Source of the DNA: Heterodera schachtii
Lineage: Eukaryota; Nematoda; Chromadorea; Rhabditida; Heteroderidae
Direction: 5' to 3'
Length of the DNA stretch: 64,000 nucleotides
Assembly: GCA_023374025.1 (NCBI GenBank)
Contig: SIJG01000102.1
Location: 238,754 to 302,753, forward strand
Made by a program: the position numbers and the translations under genes. This document shows, one piece after another, positions 47,033 through 60,112 of the stretch; the first letter of the stretch is position 1, and every line of letters begins with the position of its first letter. The notes under the pieces were generated by a model. It did no database searches and had not been told where the DNA came from. It saw only the letters and a list, made by a program, of their open reading frames with translations.

Positions 47033-48225
47033 CCTGGTCCTGGTCTTTTTTCACATTTGACCTGCTTTCCTGAACAAAATTCCACGAATACCCAGGTCCA
47101 GATGGCTACCAGACATTTGCGGACGGACATTTGCGGACGGACATTTGCAAACGGACATTCGCGGACAATTTCGGGAAAAAATAAAAAATATTCTTAAAAA
47201 ATTAAAAAAAAATTCTGAAAACATGGAATGGAGACTGCAAAAAAAATAAAAATTTATTTTTGTCTTTTAAAGACACTTCAAAGAATTAATTTCACTGATA
47301 AAATTTGATACCAGCTCCCCGACTTTTTTCCCAGATAGTAGGGGATGAACCCTAGATAACTCTTGCTCTAGTGTTCAATTGAATAGCATTTAGATAACCC
47401 AAAAATTTTCGGAAAGGAAAACCGAAATTCCAAGGCTAGCTCCTTTCTTTCTTCTATCGGATACATTTTGTTTCAGAAAAAAATTTGTCTGTTTTTAACA
47501 AAGACATTGTTGTTATATATATATATGTCCCAAAATGGGGAAAAGCACATTTTTTTACCCATGTTACACTTGGTCAAAATTGGCATTTCAAGTTTAAAAT
47601 GTCTGTAAAACCGAACGGACAAATTTACGAACTCTTATTTGAAATAGTGAAAGTAAGTTTTGCTCATGATTAAGCACACAGTCATGGTCATATTTCTGAT
47701 CAAAAAATTCTTGTTCCAACTTGATCAGACCATTCCTTCATGGTGATCTAGATAACCCAAAAAACACTGAAAATCGGGAAAGTTTTTCGAAAAAAATTCG
47801 TAGGGGGTTGGAAATTTTTTTAGCAAATTTTGAGTAGGCACATTGGAAAGAGCACAAAATTTACTACCGATTTGCATTTTGAATGGTGGATCTATGACTT
47901 ATAGCCGCTGATGTAAAAAAAAATATGATAATGTCCGTCCGCAAATGTCCGTCCGCAAATGTCTGTCCGCAAATGTCTGTCCGCAAATGTCCGTCCGCAA
48001 ATGTCCGTCCGCAAATGTCTGTCCGCAAATGTCTGTCCGCAAATGTCCGTCCGCAAATGTCCGTCCGCAAATGTCTGTCCGCAAATGTCTGTCCGCAAAT
48101 GTCCGTCCGCAAATGTCCGTCCGCAAATGTCTGGACGCGGTCCAGATAAATCCATTTTTCCGAAAAATGGCCTGGACCTGGATCCATCAAAAATCCAGGC
48201 CTGGGTCCAAGTCCAGGCCGAGCTT
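47033..48225. mobile_element. small element with CCTGGTCC ends, split by a later insertion
   Basis: Without the insertion at 47104-48138 the left part (GCCTGGTCCTGGTC) and right part (CCAGGCCTGGGTCCAAGTCC) form a short element of about 150 bp with inverted CCTGG-rich ends. No target duplication was seen for this outer element. Confidence 0.6.
47104..48138. mobile_element. MULE-like MITE with 14-bp arrays and perfect 9-bp target duplication
   Basis: GGTCCAGAT flanks both sides (47095-47103, 48139-48147). Termini contain CCAGACATTTGCGGACGGAC. The left array has about four 14-bp units. The right array, 47931-48132, has fourteen full units ATGTCCGTCCGCAA or ATGTCTGTCCGCAA in perfect 14-bp register plus a partial one. 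The C/T variants follow the order CC-CC-CT-CT three and a half times, a 56-bp higher-order repeat. The ~760-bp interior is non-coding; long frames over the array exist only because the monomer lacks stops. Confidence 0.93.
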
Positions 48226-48484
48226 GTAGTATGATTCGAATTATGTGTAACAAATAAAATTTAAGTTATTATGTATTCCTTGAAGCAAATAAAAAATATT
48301 AAATTATTTTATATTTAAACCCTCAAATTTTTTAAAATATTTAAATTTTACGGATTAATTAATTTTTTTATTTTAATGAATATTTTAATTTTGAAAAATT
48401 TAAAAAACATTTTTTAAATTTTATGTTTTAATTTTTGTTTCAAGTGAAAATAATAAATAATTAAATTTATTATTTTATTTTTAT
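48226..48484. other. AT-rich spacer
   Basis: No feature recognised. Confidence 0.4.
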
Positions 48485-48990
48485 TTTATAAAATCAAAAA
48501 GTTAAAAGCTAAATTAAATTAATAAAAATTTTCAAACCAAATTTATTTAATTATTTCAAACAATTAATCATTTTTACTAAATGATCGAATATTATTATAA
48601 ATTCAGATTTGTTTTTCACATCACTTTTTTCGGCTCGCCTTTTATAAAAAAAAAACTTTTGTGGAAGAAAGGGGTTCGGCGGTACCAAAAAATGCCGCCG
48701 GGGAAAAGTTTTTAAAATTTGAGTGCTTTGTTAACAGATTTCAACAAAAAAGGCTGGTTTTTGAGATTTATAGGCTCAATTTGTACGCATTTTCCTTTTA
48801 AAAATAATAAAATATGTATCAATTAAAAAAACTTTGAGCAATCAAATTTTGTCAATAGGAAACCCATGAGTATAATAAAAAAAACTTTATAAATATATTT
48901 TAATTTCCGTAGAGGGATTAAACCATGTGAAAGCAGTAGAAAATCAAGAAGATTAACCACTATTTTCTTTTTAGCTACAATTTGTTTGCG
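48485..48990 (-). mobile_element. hAT-family MITE relic, sister of 8095-8840
   Basis: Carries the same AAATGATCGAATATTATTA block, a hairpin at 48676-48701 (GGCGG...CCGCC with an altered loop) and TAGGAAACCCATGAGTATA. It ends with a tRNA-like region on minus (B-box-like GGTTTAATCCC near 48920). Here the hairpin is uninterrupted, showing the ancestral state of the site invaded at 8296. Ends not found. Confidence 0.65.
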
Positions 48991-50551
48991 ACTTTCTTTT
49001 TAAAATATTAGTCGTTTATTTTGTTTTAAAAAAACTATTCTTTCTCTTGAATTTTTTTAAACTTTATATTTGAAGATTTAATTACAATAAAGTTGTTAAC
49101 TTATTCTGCTCTCGTCTCCGGAAACCTAAGCACGTTATGTGCATTCAAAATTAACACGTCAATTGGGTTCATGCTCAAAAATAAATTTAAGAGAACCCAT
49201 ATTTGTTGTCTTGGTTTTACAAATTTGAATACATTTATCGTATATTAAAATAATTGTTTATATGCAACTTTATGTAAACATTTTTTTTGGATTTAAATAT
49301 TGTAAATACGATATCACGAATGTGAAAGAATATTAATTTGAATCGATAGAAAATAAGTAAAATTAAAAGATATCAATTGCAGTAAATAACGAGAAGATAT
49401 ATGACCATATGAACAAAACTTCGTAATGATTGAATAAAATAATTAGTTTTAAAATTAATTGAAACATTTGTTACGCGAAAGATCACAAAGTATTTAAATA
49501 AAAATAATATTTGATTAAAAACACAATATGCTAATATACGAAAAGCACAATGAAGTTTCAAAATTTATGAAAAAATAAATATTGTGATATTATTGTGATT
49601 TAAATACTTTTGGATCTTTTTAGTCCATATAATTTACAATCCTACTTATAAAATTTCTTTAGGCAAAAACTCTGTTTTTAGGACGGCGGATCCTCATTGT
49701 ATTTTCCTCATAAAATTGTTGTATTTTCTATTTATTTTAATTTTTATATTTAAAATGATAAAAAAAGTTATTCATCTAGTCGGGTTCGAACTTTGAATCT
49801 ATTTGTTCAATTTTTGCATTGATTTTTGAGTATGTTTATTTAAATAGATAATCATTTTTTCAAGTCACATTTGTGTGTTTTTTTTTCAATTAGATTTTTT
49901 CGTTTTTAATTTTCATTAATATGAATAAATTATACAGAAATTTAAATTAGAATTTATGAATTTTCTTTTTTAACATTTTCGTTCCCTTATAATTTTTAAA
50001 ATATTTATTTGTTTAAATTTGCTTTATATTGATAAATAAATTTTTACTATTTAGTTTTTTTTTAAAATTATTAATTTTTTTTATAACCTATGTAAAAAAT
50101 TTTATTTGTTTTAATTTTTATTTATAGTTATTTAGTGATTTATGTTTTGTTCTTGTTATTTTAACATTTTGTTTTTTAAAATAGAGTTTTAAATCTTTTT
50201 AAATATTACTTAATTTGTTTTTTATATGTTTTACTTTTTGTGGTATTTTTAATCTTTTCCTCATTTATATAATTTTTTTTTCTTTTATTTACAAATGTGT
50301 TCATTTATATTGCCTTCTATTCATCATTTCAAAGGAATTTAATTAAACTATTGCCTTCAATACCGTAATTATTATCGACTCCTAAGTGGTTAACCGTATG
50401 AATGATTTTCTAAAATTTCATTTGTAAGATTCTTTAAATTTTTGATATTTTTTCAAATATTTTATTTAATTTATTTTTTAATTTAAAACAAATAGAATTT
50501 TTTAGTATTTTTTAATTCTTTTATCATATAAAAATGGTAATTCTTAAAATT
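48991..50551. other. AT-rich non-coding stretch
   Basis: No gene. A GGGTTCGAACTTTGAATC phrase at 49786 resembles a B box but no tRNA can be folded around it. Confidence 0.5.
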
Positions 50552-51195
50552 AGCCATAGAATTGAAAAAACGCAATTTTTCCGAGGCCTAAAAATTTTTC
50601 AGGAAGTCGGAAATCGGAATTCGAAATCGGAAATTTTTCAAAAAAGACAAAATATAATAAAAAAAATATCTAAATATTTTAATAGGCTAAATTTTTAATT
50701 TTTAACAAAGTAAAAGGTGATTCAAAAATTTTTTTGATCCAATTAAATACATATTTGCTATAAAAATTATTCAATGATTTTCATCAAAATTTTACCTTTT
50801 TTAAACGTTTTTTTTCAAAATTTTTGAAAACATTGCGTGGGAGGTCCGGAGGTGCCAATAGGCGCCGCCGGGGAAAATATAATTTTAATGAAAATATTAA
50901 CAAATTTTGTCCAAAAAATGACCAAATTTAGCGATTTTGAGGCAAAAATTTCTGAAGAAAAATAAGATTTTTAGGGTCCGGCGGTGCCGATAGGCGCCGA
51001 CGGGAAATTTTTGAAAATTTTAATCCAATTTATTGATAAAAATTGTAAAAAAATTGTAAATTTTTAAAAAAAAATTCAAAAAAAATTTCCGAAAATTTCC
51101 GACTTTTTATCCAAAATTTTGGAAATCGAATTCGGAATTCCGACGTCCCAAATTTTTTCGAAAATTGGAATGTCGAACCTTCAGTGCCATCCCTG
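50552..51195. mobile_element. hAT-like MITE with TCGGAATTCGAAATCGG arrays
   Basis: The right terminus GCCATCCCTG is the hAT-type end used at 40577. The left part repeats TCGGAAATCGGAATTCG-like words (50610-50635) and the right part has the inverse-like CGAATTCGGAATTCCGAC (51127). Two GC hairpins lie at 50846-50871 and 50978-51003. The left terminus is degraded, so the start is approximate. Confidence 0.65.
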
Positions 51196-54116
51196 CTTAA
51201 TAACATTAAAAAAAACTCTTTTTTTTCGTGCATTTCAGCCCACTGTGACCCCAGGATAAAACAGACTAAAACCTAAAAAGATCATCCGTAATTATCGTAG
51301 ACTCTTTAATTTTGTCCAGACGTCCATCAACTTCTATTCTTATGCTTAACAATTAAAATTGTTCTTATTGTTTTATTTATATTTTGAGAGGCTTCTAATT
51401 TTTTTGTTGTTAATTTCGTATTTATTTTTAAAATATTTAAATTTTCTCTAAAACATTTTTATATAAATACTTTTATTTCGGAAAATGAAAATAATTCAGA
51501 GTTGGTTCTATTTTTAGGCCCCCTCGTAATGGGACTAACAAATAAGCTCCAAGTCGCTTCTATTTCAGAACCTTTTCAAAGATATTGGATCACTTTTTCA
51601 TTAATTAAATTTTTGTCATCTGTATTTATCTTTTTTATACCTTTAAAAAAACTTATTTATTCACTTCTGTAAAAAGGCACTCAATATTTGATTTATTAGA
51701 TATAATTTTCATATGGCAAATTATTTTACATAAATCATAGTAGTTATTATTTATTTTAAATGTTTTTTAATTATATGAATTTTTAACTTGAATAGATTAA
51801 ACTGATTCTTTTTTTCTCATCGTCTTATTTAGCAGTTTTCTTCCGAATGTACTGCTTACTGATAAATAAAAACGTTTTAATTATTTTATAAATTTATATT
51901 TCTTCATGCTCTTCTCAATAATAACAAAGTTAAAAATTATTAAAATTATATATATAAAATATTTTTAATTTTTTGATTGCTTTTTTTACAAAATTTTTTT
52001 GTTATTTTTTTATCTATCAATTGGTGAGCGCCCTTAATCAGGTCATCAATGACTTTTTTTGGGGTTTAAAAGAATTATTATTTTATTTTTAAACAATGAT
52101 TTATATATATTTTTTTCTTACATTCTTAGAATTAATTATTCGAGAGATACGATTAAAGCAACAACACTTATATTAAAAAAAATAGCTTTAATTAAAATGA
52201 ATAAAAGTTTTATAAAAATAACGTTTTTAAATTCAACAAAAAAAAAAAAAAGAATTTCCGCATAATGAAATAAAAATTTAAAAATAAAAGCGCAAAAAAA
52301 TAAATTTAGTTCAAATTTTAAAAGATTTTTTTAAAATTGTGAAAATTAATAAATAATTGTATATCAAGCAATTATGTTCTTAGAGAAAATTAAAAATATT
52401 ATTTATACCCAATCTTTAAAATCTTTTTCCATCAAATGGAAGTCGCGATCGCGAGAAAAAAAAAGTTTTAAAAATTAAATGAATTCTAGAAATTTTAAAA
52501 TGGCGACCATCTGTAAATTTAGGGAATGTTGAATTTAACGAAATTATTAACAATTAAAAAAATAATAATTAATTATTTAAATTAATTATTTGATAATCTA
52601 TATAAAATATATTTCTGTTCTATTTTTCAATTTTGCATTTTAATAAATGTAGTGATAAATGCTCTCTTCTTTGACTATATAAACCGTATATTAAATAAAA
52701 TGTGTAAATTTTAATTCTTTTATATAAGAATCATGTTGGTAGAATGAATAAATTGAAGTTTCCAATCTTAAAAAAAAAAATTAATTTAATTTTCTTGTGA
52801 AAAGCCACTAAAAACTCAACATCAACCGTTGCAATATGAGTTATTTCTTTTATTATAAATTCCAACTTTAAAAAAATAGTTAAATAAGTAATTGACCATT
52901 ATTTATATTTTTTACATTAAATTAGATAAAAGAGGATTTTTTGCTAACGATTATTTATTACTTTTTACATTAAATTAGATAAAAGAAGATTTTTTGCTAA
53001 ACTGATTTATATTTTGGAGTATATGTAATGCTTATTGCTGATAATTTTATACTTCAGTAATACTTTTTTATTTATATTTTTTAGGTAATTTTTAATGTAT
53101 TTATTTTTTTATTAATATAAAAACTCCTAAAAACGAGAAAAATTTTTATTTTTAATATTAAGAAAAAATTATTATACATAAAATGATACTTTAACGCATT
53201 TATTATAGTAAAAATTGATATTTGATTCAGTTTATTCGTAGAGCCAAACCCGTCCCAATGGGGACAGCCGCAATGGGTGTATATTAATGAAATCTCATTA
53301 TTCATAGCTAGTTTTTGTAATTTCATGATTCATTTTTGCATTAAATTTTTAGGATTAATTTTGATTCTAATTGGTTTTTTTTTGTATGTTCGGTTGGTAT
53401 ATTGTAAGGATTTATAAATTCTTTTTTATTTTAATATTTATTGTTTAGTATGAAAAAATCAGAACAATGAACATATTAATTATATATAAATATTGTATTA
53501 TTTGTTTTTATCAATAATTTTCATTTTTAGTAATACATTAAAAAGTTATTTAAAATTTTTGAGCAGGAAATTTGTGTACTTAAAAATAATATTTTAATGT
53601 TTATTACTTCAATAAATAAATTATATTCTATACCAAAATCTAAAGCTTTAATTTATCAGATATAATTTTCTTTTTTTTCACGGCATACGATTCATGCTCA
53701 CAAATAAAAACAGTCGAGAATACATTAAGAAATTTATTTCTGATTATGCTATATGAATTAAAATATATTGTTTAATGAATACATGAGGTTTGAGCCTTTT
53801 TTATAGCTTTATAAATTTTTTTAAATAAATTTGTATACATATTTTAATATAATATTTTATTAAAATTTAAATTTCTGCTCAATTGATCGTAGTTTTGAGG
53901 ATAAAATTTTGACTCCGTTTCGTGTTTTATTACAGTGAAAATAAGGCATATTTAATGAAATTGTCAAACTTCTATAGAAATGGCAGCAAAAGTAGAAGAG
54001 AAAAGAAACAAAAGAAAGAAAACACATTGATAAAACTTGCAGAGAGAAATGTAAATTTTTATAACAAAAAAATATTTCCAATAAAATAAATGGAAATTGT
54101 TAGTGAGAAACAGATT
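51196..54116. other. AT-rich non-coding stretch with a 52-bp tandem duplication
   Basis: 52898-52949 is repeated at 52950-53001 (core TTACATTAAATTAGATAAAA). A GC-richer patch at 53240-53275 on minus reads as HCGCPHWDGFGS but is too short to call. Confidence 0.5.
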
Positions 54117-54325
54117 CAGGGTAACCAGATTAAAGTTTTTAGAAGCCTTATTTGGCATGCAAAAAAACCTGATTTTGAGGAAAAAGCCACCTTTTTACAA
54201 ATTTGTTCAATAAGTTTATAATGTTCAAATTTATATTTTCAATATTTTTTTTTTGCTTCATACAGTTTTCTTTCAGTGCTTTTTCAAAAAAATGTTTGGT
54301 GAACAATGGGGCCTGCAGTGCCGAT
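54117..54325 (+). mobile_element. hAT-like MITE, left part, truncated by an insertion
   Basis: CAGGGTAACCAGATTAAAG, then GCCTTATTTGGCATGC, follows the copy at 45478. It continues to AAATGTTTGGTGAACAATGG and stops inside the GC hairpin, after GCAGTGCCGAT, where another CAGGG terminus begins. Confidence 0.7.
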
Positions 54326-54860
54326 CAGGGACGGGCAAAACTTCAACTTCGGCTTCGAAAACTTCGGGTTTTTTGGGCTTCGAACTTCGTGCTTCGGCTT
54401 CGGCTATTTTACCCGAAGTTTCGGGAAAAATACACCCCTAAAGATTGAGTTTTCAATGTGAAAATGCACCCCCTAGTGATGGGCTTTTGATAAACTTAAA
54501 TTATATATATTTATTAATTTTTTGTTTTTCTTTTTTTGTTCACACGCATGGTCGAATGGTAGTGCTCTTGGCTCTTTTAATTCTTTTCATTTTTGGACTA
54601 AAACTGTCACTTAAATTTCAAAATTTTCACCGGCGGCGCCAATCGGCACTGCCGGACCCTAAAAATCCTCTATTTTATTAAAAAAAAAAGTAGCTCAAAG
54701 TCGCAAAATTTGTTCATTTTTTGGTGTAAATTTATTAACAAATTGAACTCAAATTAAAAAAAAATTTCCGGGGGCGCCTATCGGCACCGCCGGAGCTCCA
54801 AAATTCCCTTTATTTTTTAAATTGACTCAAAAACCGTAAGTATTCTAAAAATTATAAAAA
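54326..54860 (+). mobile_element. hAT-like element with CTTCGGCTTCGAA array, nested
   Basis: Begins CAGGGACGGGCAAAACTTC, followed by several CTTCGGCTTCGAA-like words to 54425. The interior has a tRNA-like phrase (ATGGTCGAATGGTAGTGCTC, 54549) and two GC hairpins at 54630-54655 and 54768-54793 in inverse orientation to those at 40 kb. The right terminus was not found. Confidence 0.6.
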
Positions 54861-57800
54861 TTTACAAAATACATTTCTAAAAAAATTCATTATATTTATT
54901 GATAAAATGATTTAAAAAATTTTAAAATTTTTGCTGCTCAAGTTTAGTTTTGTTTAGTATTTTCATAATGTCATTGATTGAATTTATAAATACAAATAAT
55001 AAATGAATATTTAAACAGAGAAATGCGATGAAGATCTAACATAAAAATACAATAAATAACAAATAAATTAATTCTAATGATTTTTGAGTTTTAAAATGCG
55101 TTTCAGAAATTATTCACTTACTATTTTTTTTTATTCATAAGCGGAACAACTATGAATATATTCAAATCGCGGCAGATGATTACCGAGGGATGAATTTTGA
55201 CGAGTTTTGCGATAAAAATTAATTTTACAATAAATAACAATTCTTTTTTACTGAAATATATTGAAAAAACGAATTAAAAAAATAAAGTTCTTTTAAAAAC
55301 ATAAATAAGAAGCTGATTAGGGTTGGTAAACTATTCAAATTACAAGGGTGATTATAAATAATTTCTAAGAAAATTAAAATTTTATTGAAAAATTTGCGGA
55401 ACATATATAACAGACTAAAATAAATATCAAATTTTCCTATAAAAGAACAGAGATCATTTATTAAAAAGTAAAAAAATATAATAAAATATAAAGGCAAAAG
55501 AAGAAACATCAACTCACTTTATGCTTATTAAAATCTTTAATTCATAAAAATAAAAATGATTCTGACAATCATCTTTAATCGGTGTTGTTATTAATGTTAT
55601 TTAATATATAAACATCTTGTATAATTTTGTAATGGTGTCAAAATGAAACGAATTTAATAAATCCTATATAACTGATTTAATCATTAATCGAAAAATTTAA
55701 GAAGTTGAAATAAATAACCTATATTATAATAATAATTTAAAAAAATGTTCAAAAAACACTTACGAAAAGGCAGAATTAAGTGAGTGAAAAAGAATTAATT
55801 CAATCAGCAATTCTAATTATTTTTATCCGGAGTGGAGAAAAACAACAAGAAGTTTAAGAAAGGAGGAAAGCTTGGTACGGTTTCTTTTAATTTATGTATT
55901 TTGTTATAACAATTATTATTTGTTGCTTGATCCAATGAATTTGGTCATGTTTAATTTTTATAATGTAGTATTAAATTTCAAACATTATAAATAATTTATA
56001 TTTCTCTATACAATTAGAATTACATTTGAATAAATAAAGTGCTAAATTTAAAATGAGAATGAATCTTAGTATTTCTGAGCTTAAGCACTAAAATTCATTT
56101 TTATAATTGTTAATTGTTAAAAATGCATGAAAGTGAAGTATTAAGAAAAGTCAAGATAAAATTACGAGAAAAATAAATATGGAGAAAATATAAACTCAAA
56201 ATTTAATTAAACAAAAATTAAAGAAACCAGCTGTTAAATCCTGTATAATAACTATACTATTAAAGAAAAATAAACATAGATAGAAATTTAAAACATTTAA
56301 AAAAGATTATAGTACATAAATACAATAAATAAGAAATACTTATTTAATTTACAACAGGAAGATTCAACATAAAAGCAACAATTATAATTCTTGGAAACTG
56401 CAATTAATTTAAAAATAATAATTTTTTAATTTCATTGTTTTTTAAGTAGGTTATCTTCTGTGCTTATCAATTTAATCATTACTCAGAAATAATCGCTGAC
56501 ATTTAATAAAATCATTTTAGTTTATTTAATGTTATTTTAAATAAGAATATCTATTTATTATTAATTTCGTTCGTTAGAATCAGCTCTATCAACTACTGAA
56601 TTTCTATGATTTATTTTGTATTTAATTATTAATTTTTTCTTTTCTTTTCTTTATTTTTAACTTAAAAAATAGTAAATTAATTTTGAAGGACTTTTTAAGA
56701 GTTTTTGTAAAGCACAGATTTTTAGGAACATGATTTTTTAGGGTAAAATTACTTTAATAAAAAATAAATAATAAATAAATTTTCGAGCTAAATAAATAAA
56801 TTTTTTAATTCCATCTGGTTATATGTTTTATTAAAGTTTTAACATGTATAATAAAAAATTTAAAATTTATGAACCTGTAAGATATTTTATAATTTTAAAA
56901 AATTTACATTTTATTGCATCCACCAGTGTTTATCAAAAAAAAAATAAACTTTTAAAAATAAATTTATTGAATAATTAGTCCAAAAGTCAACAGTCAACAA
57001 TGGATCTTTTGTTCTATTATTTTTTCCTATCACATAAATTTAATCATTCATTTATAAAAAAATTAAACTTTGAAAAATTCTGATATTGCTCCAGTCGTTT
57101 GGGCTTGGGTCTGATTTTCTTTAAATAAAATTTTTAAAGTCTAACTAATTTTTTAAAATGTAAATAATTTCTAAGATTTAAATAATTTGTAAAATAATTT
57201 TTTTGTTTAGATTATCTCACAAGATATTCAATTAATTAATTATTTTTTAAAAAGAGAAATAAGAAATATTAACAATGCGATTATCAAAATGAAAAGAAAA
57301 TAATAAGAATTTAATTTTTTTATAAAGGTTATAAACGGGGAAAGGATAAATAATTTTTATTTTAAGCTTTAATTTTAGTTTAAATAATAAATCTTTCTAA
57401 TTAATCTCTTTTTATAAAAATTTCATTTTTCATTACATTTTTTAAATTTTCCTCTTATTCATTTCCATTTTATAAACTTTTATTAAAACATTTCTAAATC
57501 TAAATTTGAAAGTTTATTTTTTTAGTTGAAGTTTTATTTTATCGTATTTTTGCTATTAATTTTTGATTTAAAGCTAACTTAGTTTTACTTTTTTTATTTG
57601 AATATTTTTTTGATTTATTCAATTGTTGCTATATGAATGATTTGTATTTTAAATACCTTTTATTTTCTAATTAATCATCACTGTTTATTTTTCTTGATGG
57701 AGGCTCTTTAATTGCCTATTTTCTTGATGCCGGGTCTTCAATTACCTTCAGGCCGATTACCCAGGCTAACGTGTTTCTTTTTAATTAAATTTATTTTTCC

Positions 57801-59529
57801 TTTATTTTTGAATTTATATTTTATCTTTAAATTAAAATTTTTTACTCCATTTACCGCTTGCAATTATCTTTTTTAGTCTTGAATTCGTTATTTAAATAGG
57901 GTTATTTTGCAAAATTTTATTTATACCATTGTCTATAAAATTTTCATTCATTATTTTATATAATTTGCCCAAATTCCTTAATTCCATATAATTATTTCAT
58001 ATAATTTTTCTAAGTACATACGATTTGAGCTAATATTTCTGCTATTGTTCATATAATACAATTTGATTTTTCTTTGAGATTTATTTTATGTGTTTCTTGC
58101 TTATGAGAAAATACATTCTTTAGTTAAAAATATTTCATTTAATATATCAACCCTTGGTTGTAAAATATAATGTTAATTCAACAAATATTTAAATACATTC
58201 TATTTTTCTTAATGATCATAAATCATCAGATCTGCGAGCCCTGATAAATAATCAATCAAAACAATTTTTTTTTAATAAATTTAATACTAAAATATTTGTT
58301 GCAAAAGATTAGGTATTAATGAAAAACGAAAATTATATTAATTAAAATGAATATTACATTTGATTTAATAAAAAGACAAATATTCGAATGGAGATTAATA
58401 TGCATAATTAAAATATAATCTAAACTCTATAAAAAATAAAAGGTACACTTACCATCCGCTGGAACTCCATGTCTTTTGGAACGCATGACTGACTGAATGT
58501 TCACAGAAAGTCGATCATATGCATGCATGTGAATGAAAAATATTATAAATACTTAATTTAAATAAGGAATAAATATAATACTAAAGGTTTTATGACCAAA
58601 ATTTCATTAAAAAAATTGTTTTTTTGCTTATATTGACTTTCACTATAATGGAAATATCATTAAAACTATAATATAACACTAAAATAAATTAAAAAATGAT
58701 TTTTTAAATTTTTAACTATTATTAAAAAAATTTATAAAAATTATAAAAATATCTTTAGTAAATCAATTAGTAAAGTGAATTTTTACAAATGAATAATGAA
58801 AACCAAATAATTTATCTGAAATCTTTTGCAAAATTAAACTTATAATTATAAAATGTAATAATTAATTATTATAAAACTAAAATTATTTAATTGCAAAATT
58901 TGAAGTCTACATAATTAACTGGTGATCAAGATTTGTGCTTATATTTGTGCTGACAGAAGTTAGAAAATAATTTTCGATAATGATACAAAAAGATAACAAA
59001 TAAAAAATTCAAATGTATAGAACGAATAAATGAGTCTGAGAGTGAACTTGCCGAACAAATTGCCACTAAACAATCAACTATATTCTTCGGCCGGAACGCT
59101 ACAATAGAAATTTCAGAGGTTAGATCTTTAGAAGACTGCTGGGAATTAGGAAGAATGGAAATTTTCTCTAACTAATATATTTATTTTTTGAACAAATATA
59201 ATTAAAGTTTTGTGCAATTTTGAAAATTTTTAGAAAAATTTACGATTTATTAAAGAATTTTTCAATGAATATCAATGGCCAGGATACAGACGAATTAAAC
59301 AGGGCAGAAAAACATCCTTTTCAGGCTTTAATGCTCGAAAATACATGTAAGACTAACAGTTGGACAAAAAACCGTAAATTTCCTATAAACATTCCTTCTC
59401 TGGTCTGTATACTGTTCACTAGCATAATCATATTCTAACATTTGCTAACATGAATTCATTAAAAAAGTATGTGATTGTAAATCGAAAAGAAAAATTATCA
59501 TTATATAAATTTTTTAATCAAGTCTAATT
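54861..59529. other. AT-rich non-coding stretch
   Basis: No gene recognised. Near 57690-57745 the phrase TTTTCTTGATG with a following G-rich word occurs twice in 40 bp. GC-richer islands at 58450-58515 and 59035-59100 have no long frames. Confidence 0.5.
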
Positions 59530-60112
59530 TAAAGCCCCCCTCTGCTGCTGGTTGAAAGCCCCCCTCCAATAAATGACCCCTCCAGGAGGCATCGAGTATA
59601 TCCGCAGGGATTCTGGGGCTTTAACGATGTAGAAAGCGAAATCTGATTACAGATTCGTTATCAGCACCCTAAAATACCCATAAAAAGTATTTTGCAGCTA
59701 ATTTGGGTTAGAAAATTTTTCCCACTCAAATACCATGTGGTTAGAAATTTCAAATAAAATTCATAAAATTCTCCTTATTTTTTTCTATTTTTAAAGGCTT
59801 ATTGTACTTAAATTGATCCACTTTGAAATGAGTTATGAATTTTCAAACGAGCCCAAATTCCCGAGGGCCAAAATGAAAAACTTTCAAAATTTTTTATAAA
59901 TTCAAAAATTTGTAAAATGTAAAATAATATTCATATTCATGCTTTGCATTATAAAACTGGTTAGAAAAATGGTTTTTACTCCTTTTTGACGCACAAAAAA
60001 ATTTCCGATATTTGAGGGGTTGAAAAATACAAAACCCCCCTCTTGTAGAAGGCCCCTCTCCAATTAAAGGCCCCTTTTTGGAGGGGTTAAACAATAGAAG
60101 GTCCGAGCCTTT
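59530..60112. mobile_element. probable MITE with GCCCCCCTCC ends
   Basis: The left end has AAAGCCCCCCTC twice (59531, 59556). The right end has CCCCCCTCTTG and GGCCCCTCTCCAATTAAAGG (60031-60075) and finishes GAGCCTTTAAAT. TTTAAAG is inverted at the two extremes. The repeated motif lies mostly in the same orientation at both ends, unlike the foldbacks. No target duplication was found. Confidence 0.5.

Noticed and set aside
47925..48149. CRISPR-like regular repeats
   Set aside because: Monomers are contiguous with no spacers, and the setting is eukaryotic.
47864..48253. Long frames over the 14-bp array on both strands, up to 129 codons
   Set aside because: The stop-free monomer opens several frames on both strands at once; this is a repeat artefact and not a protein.
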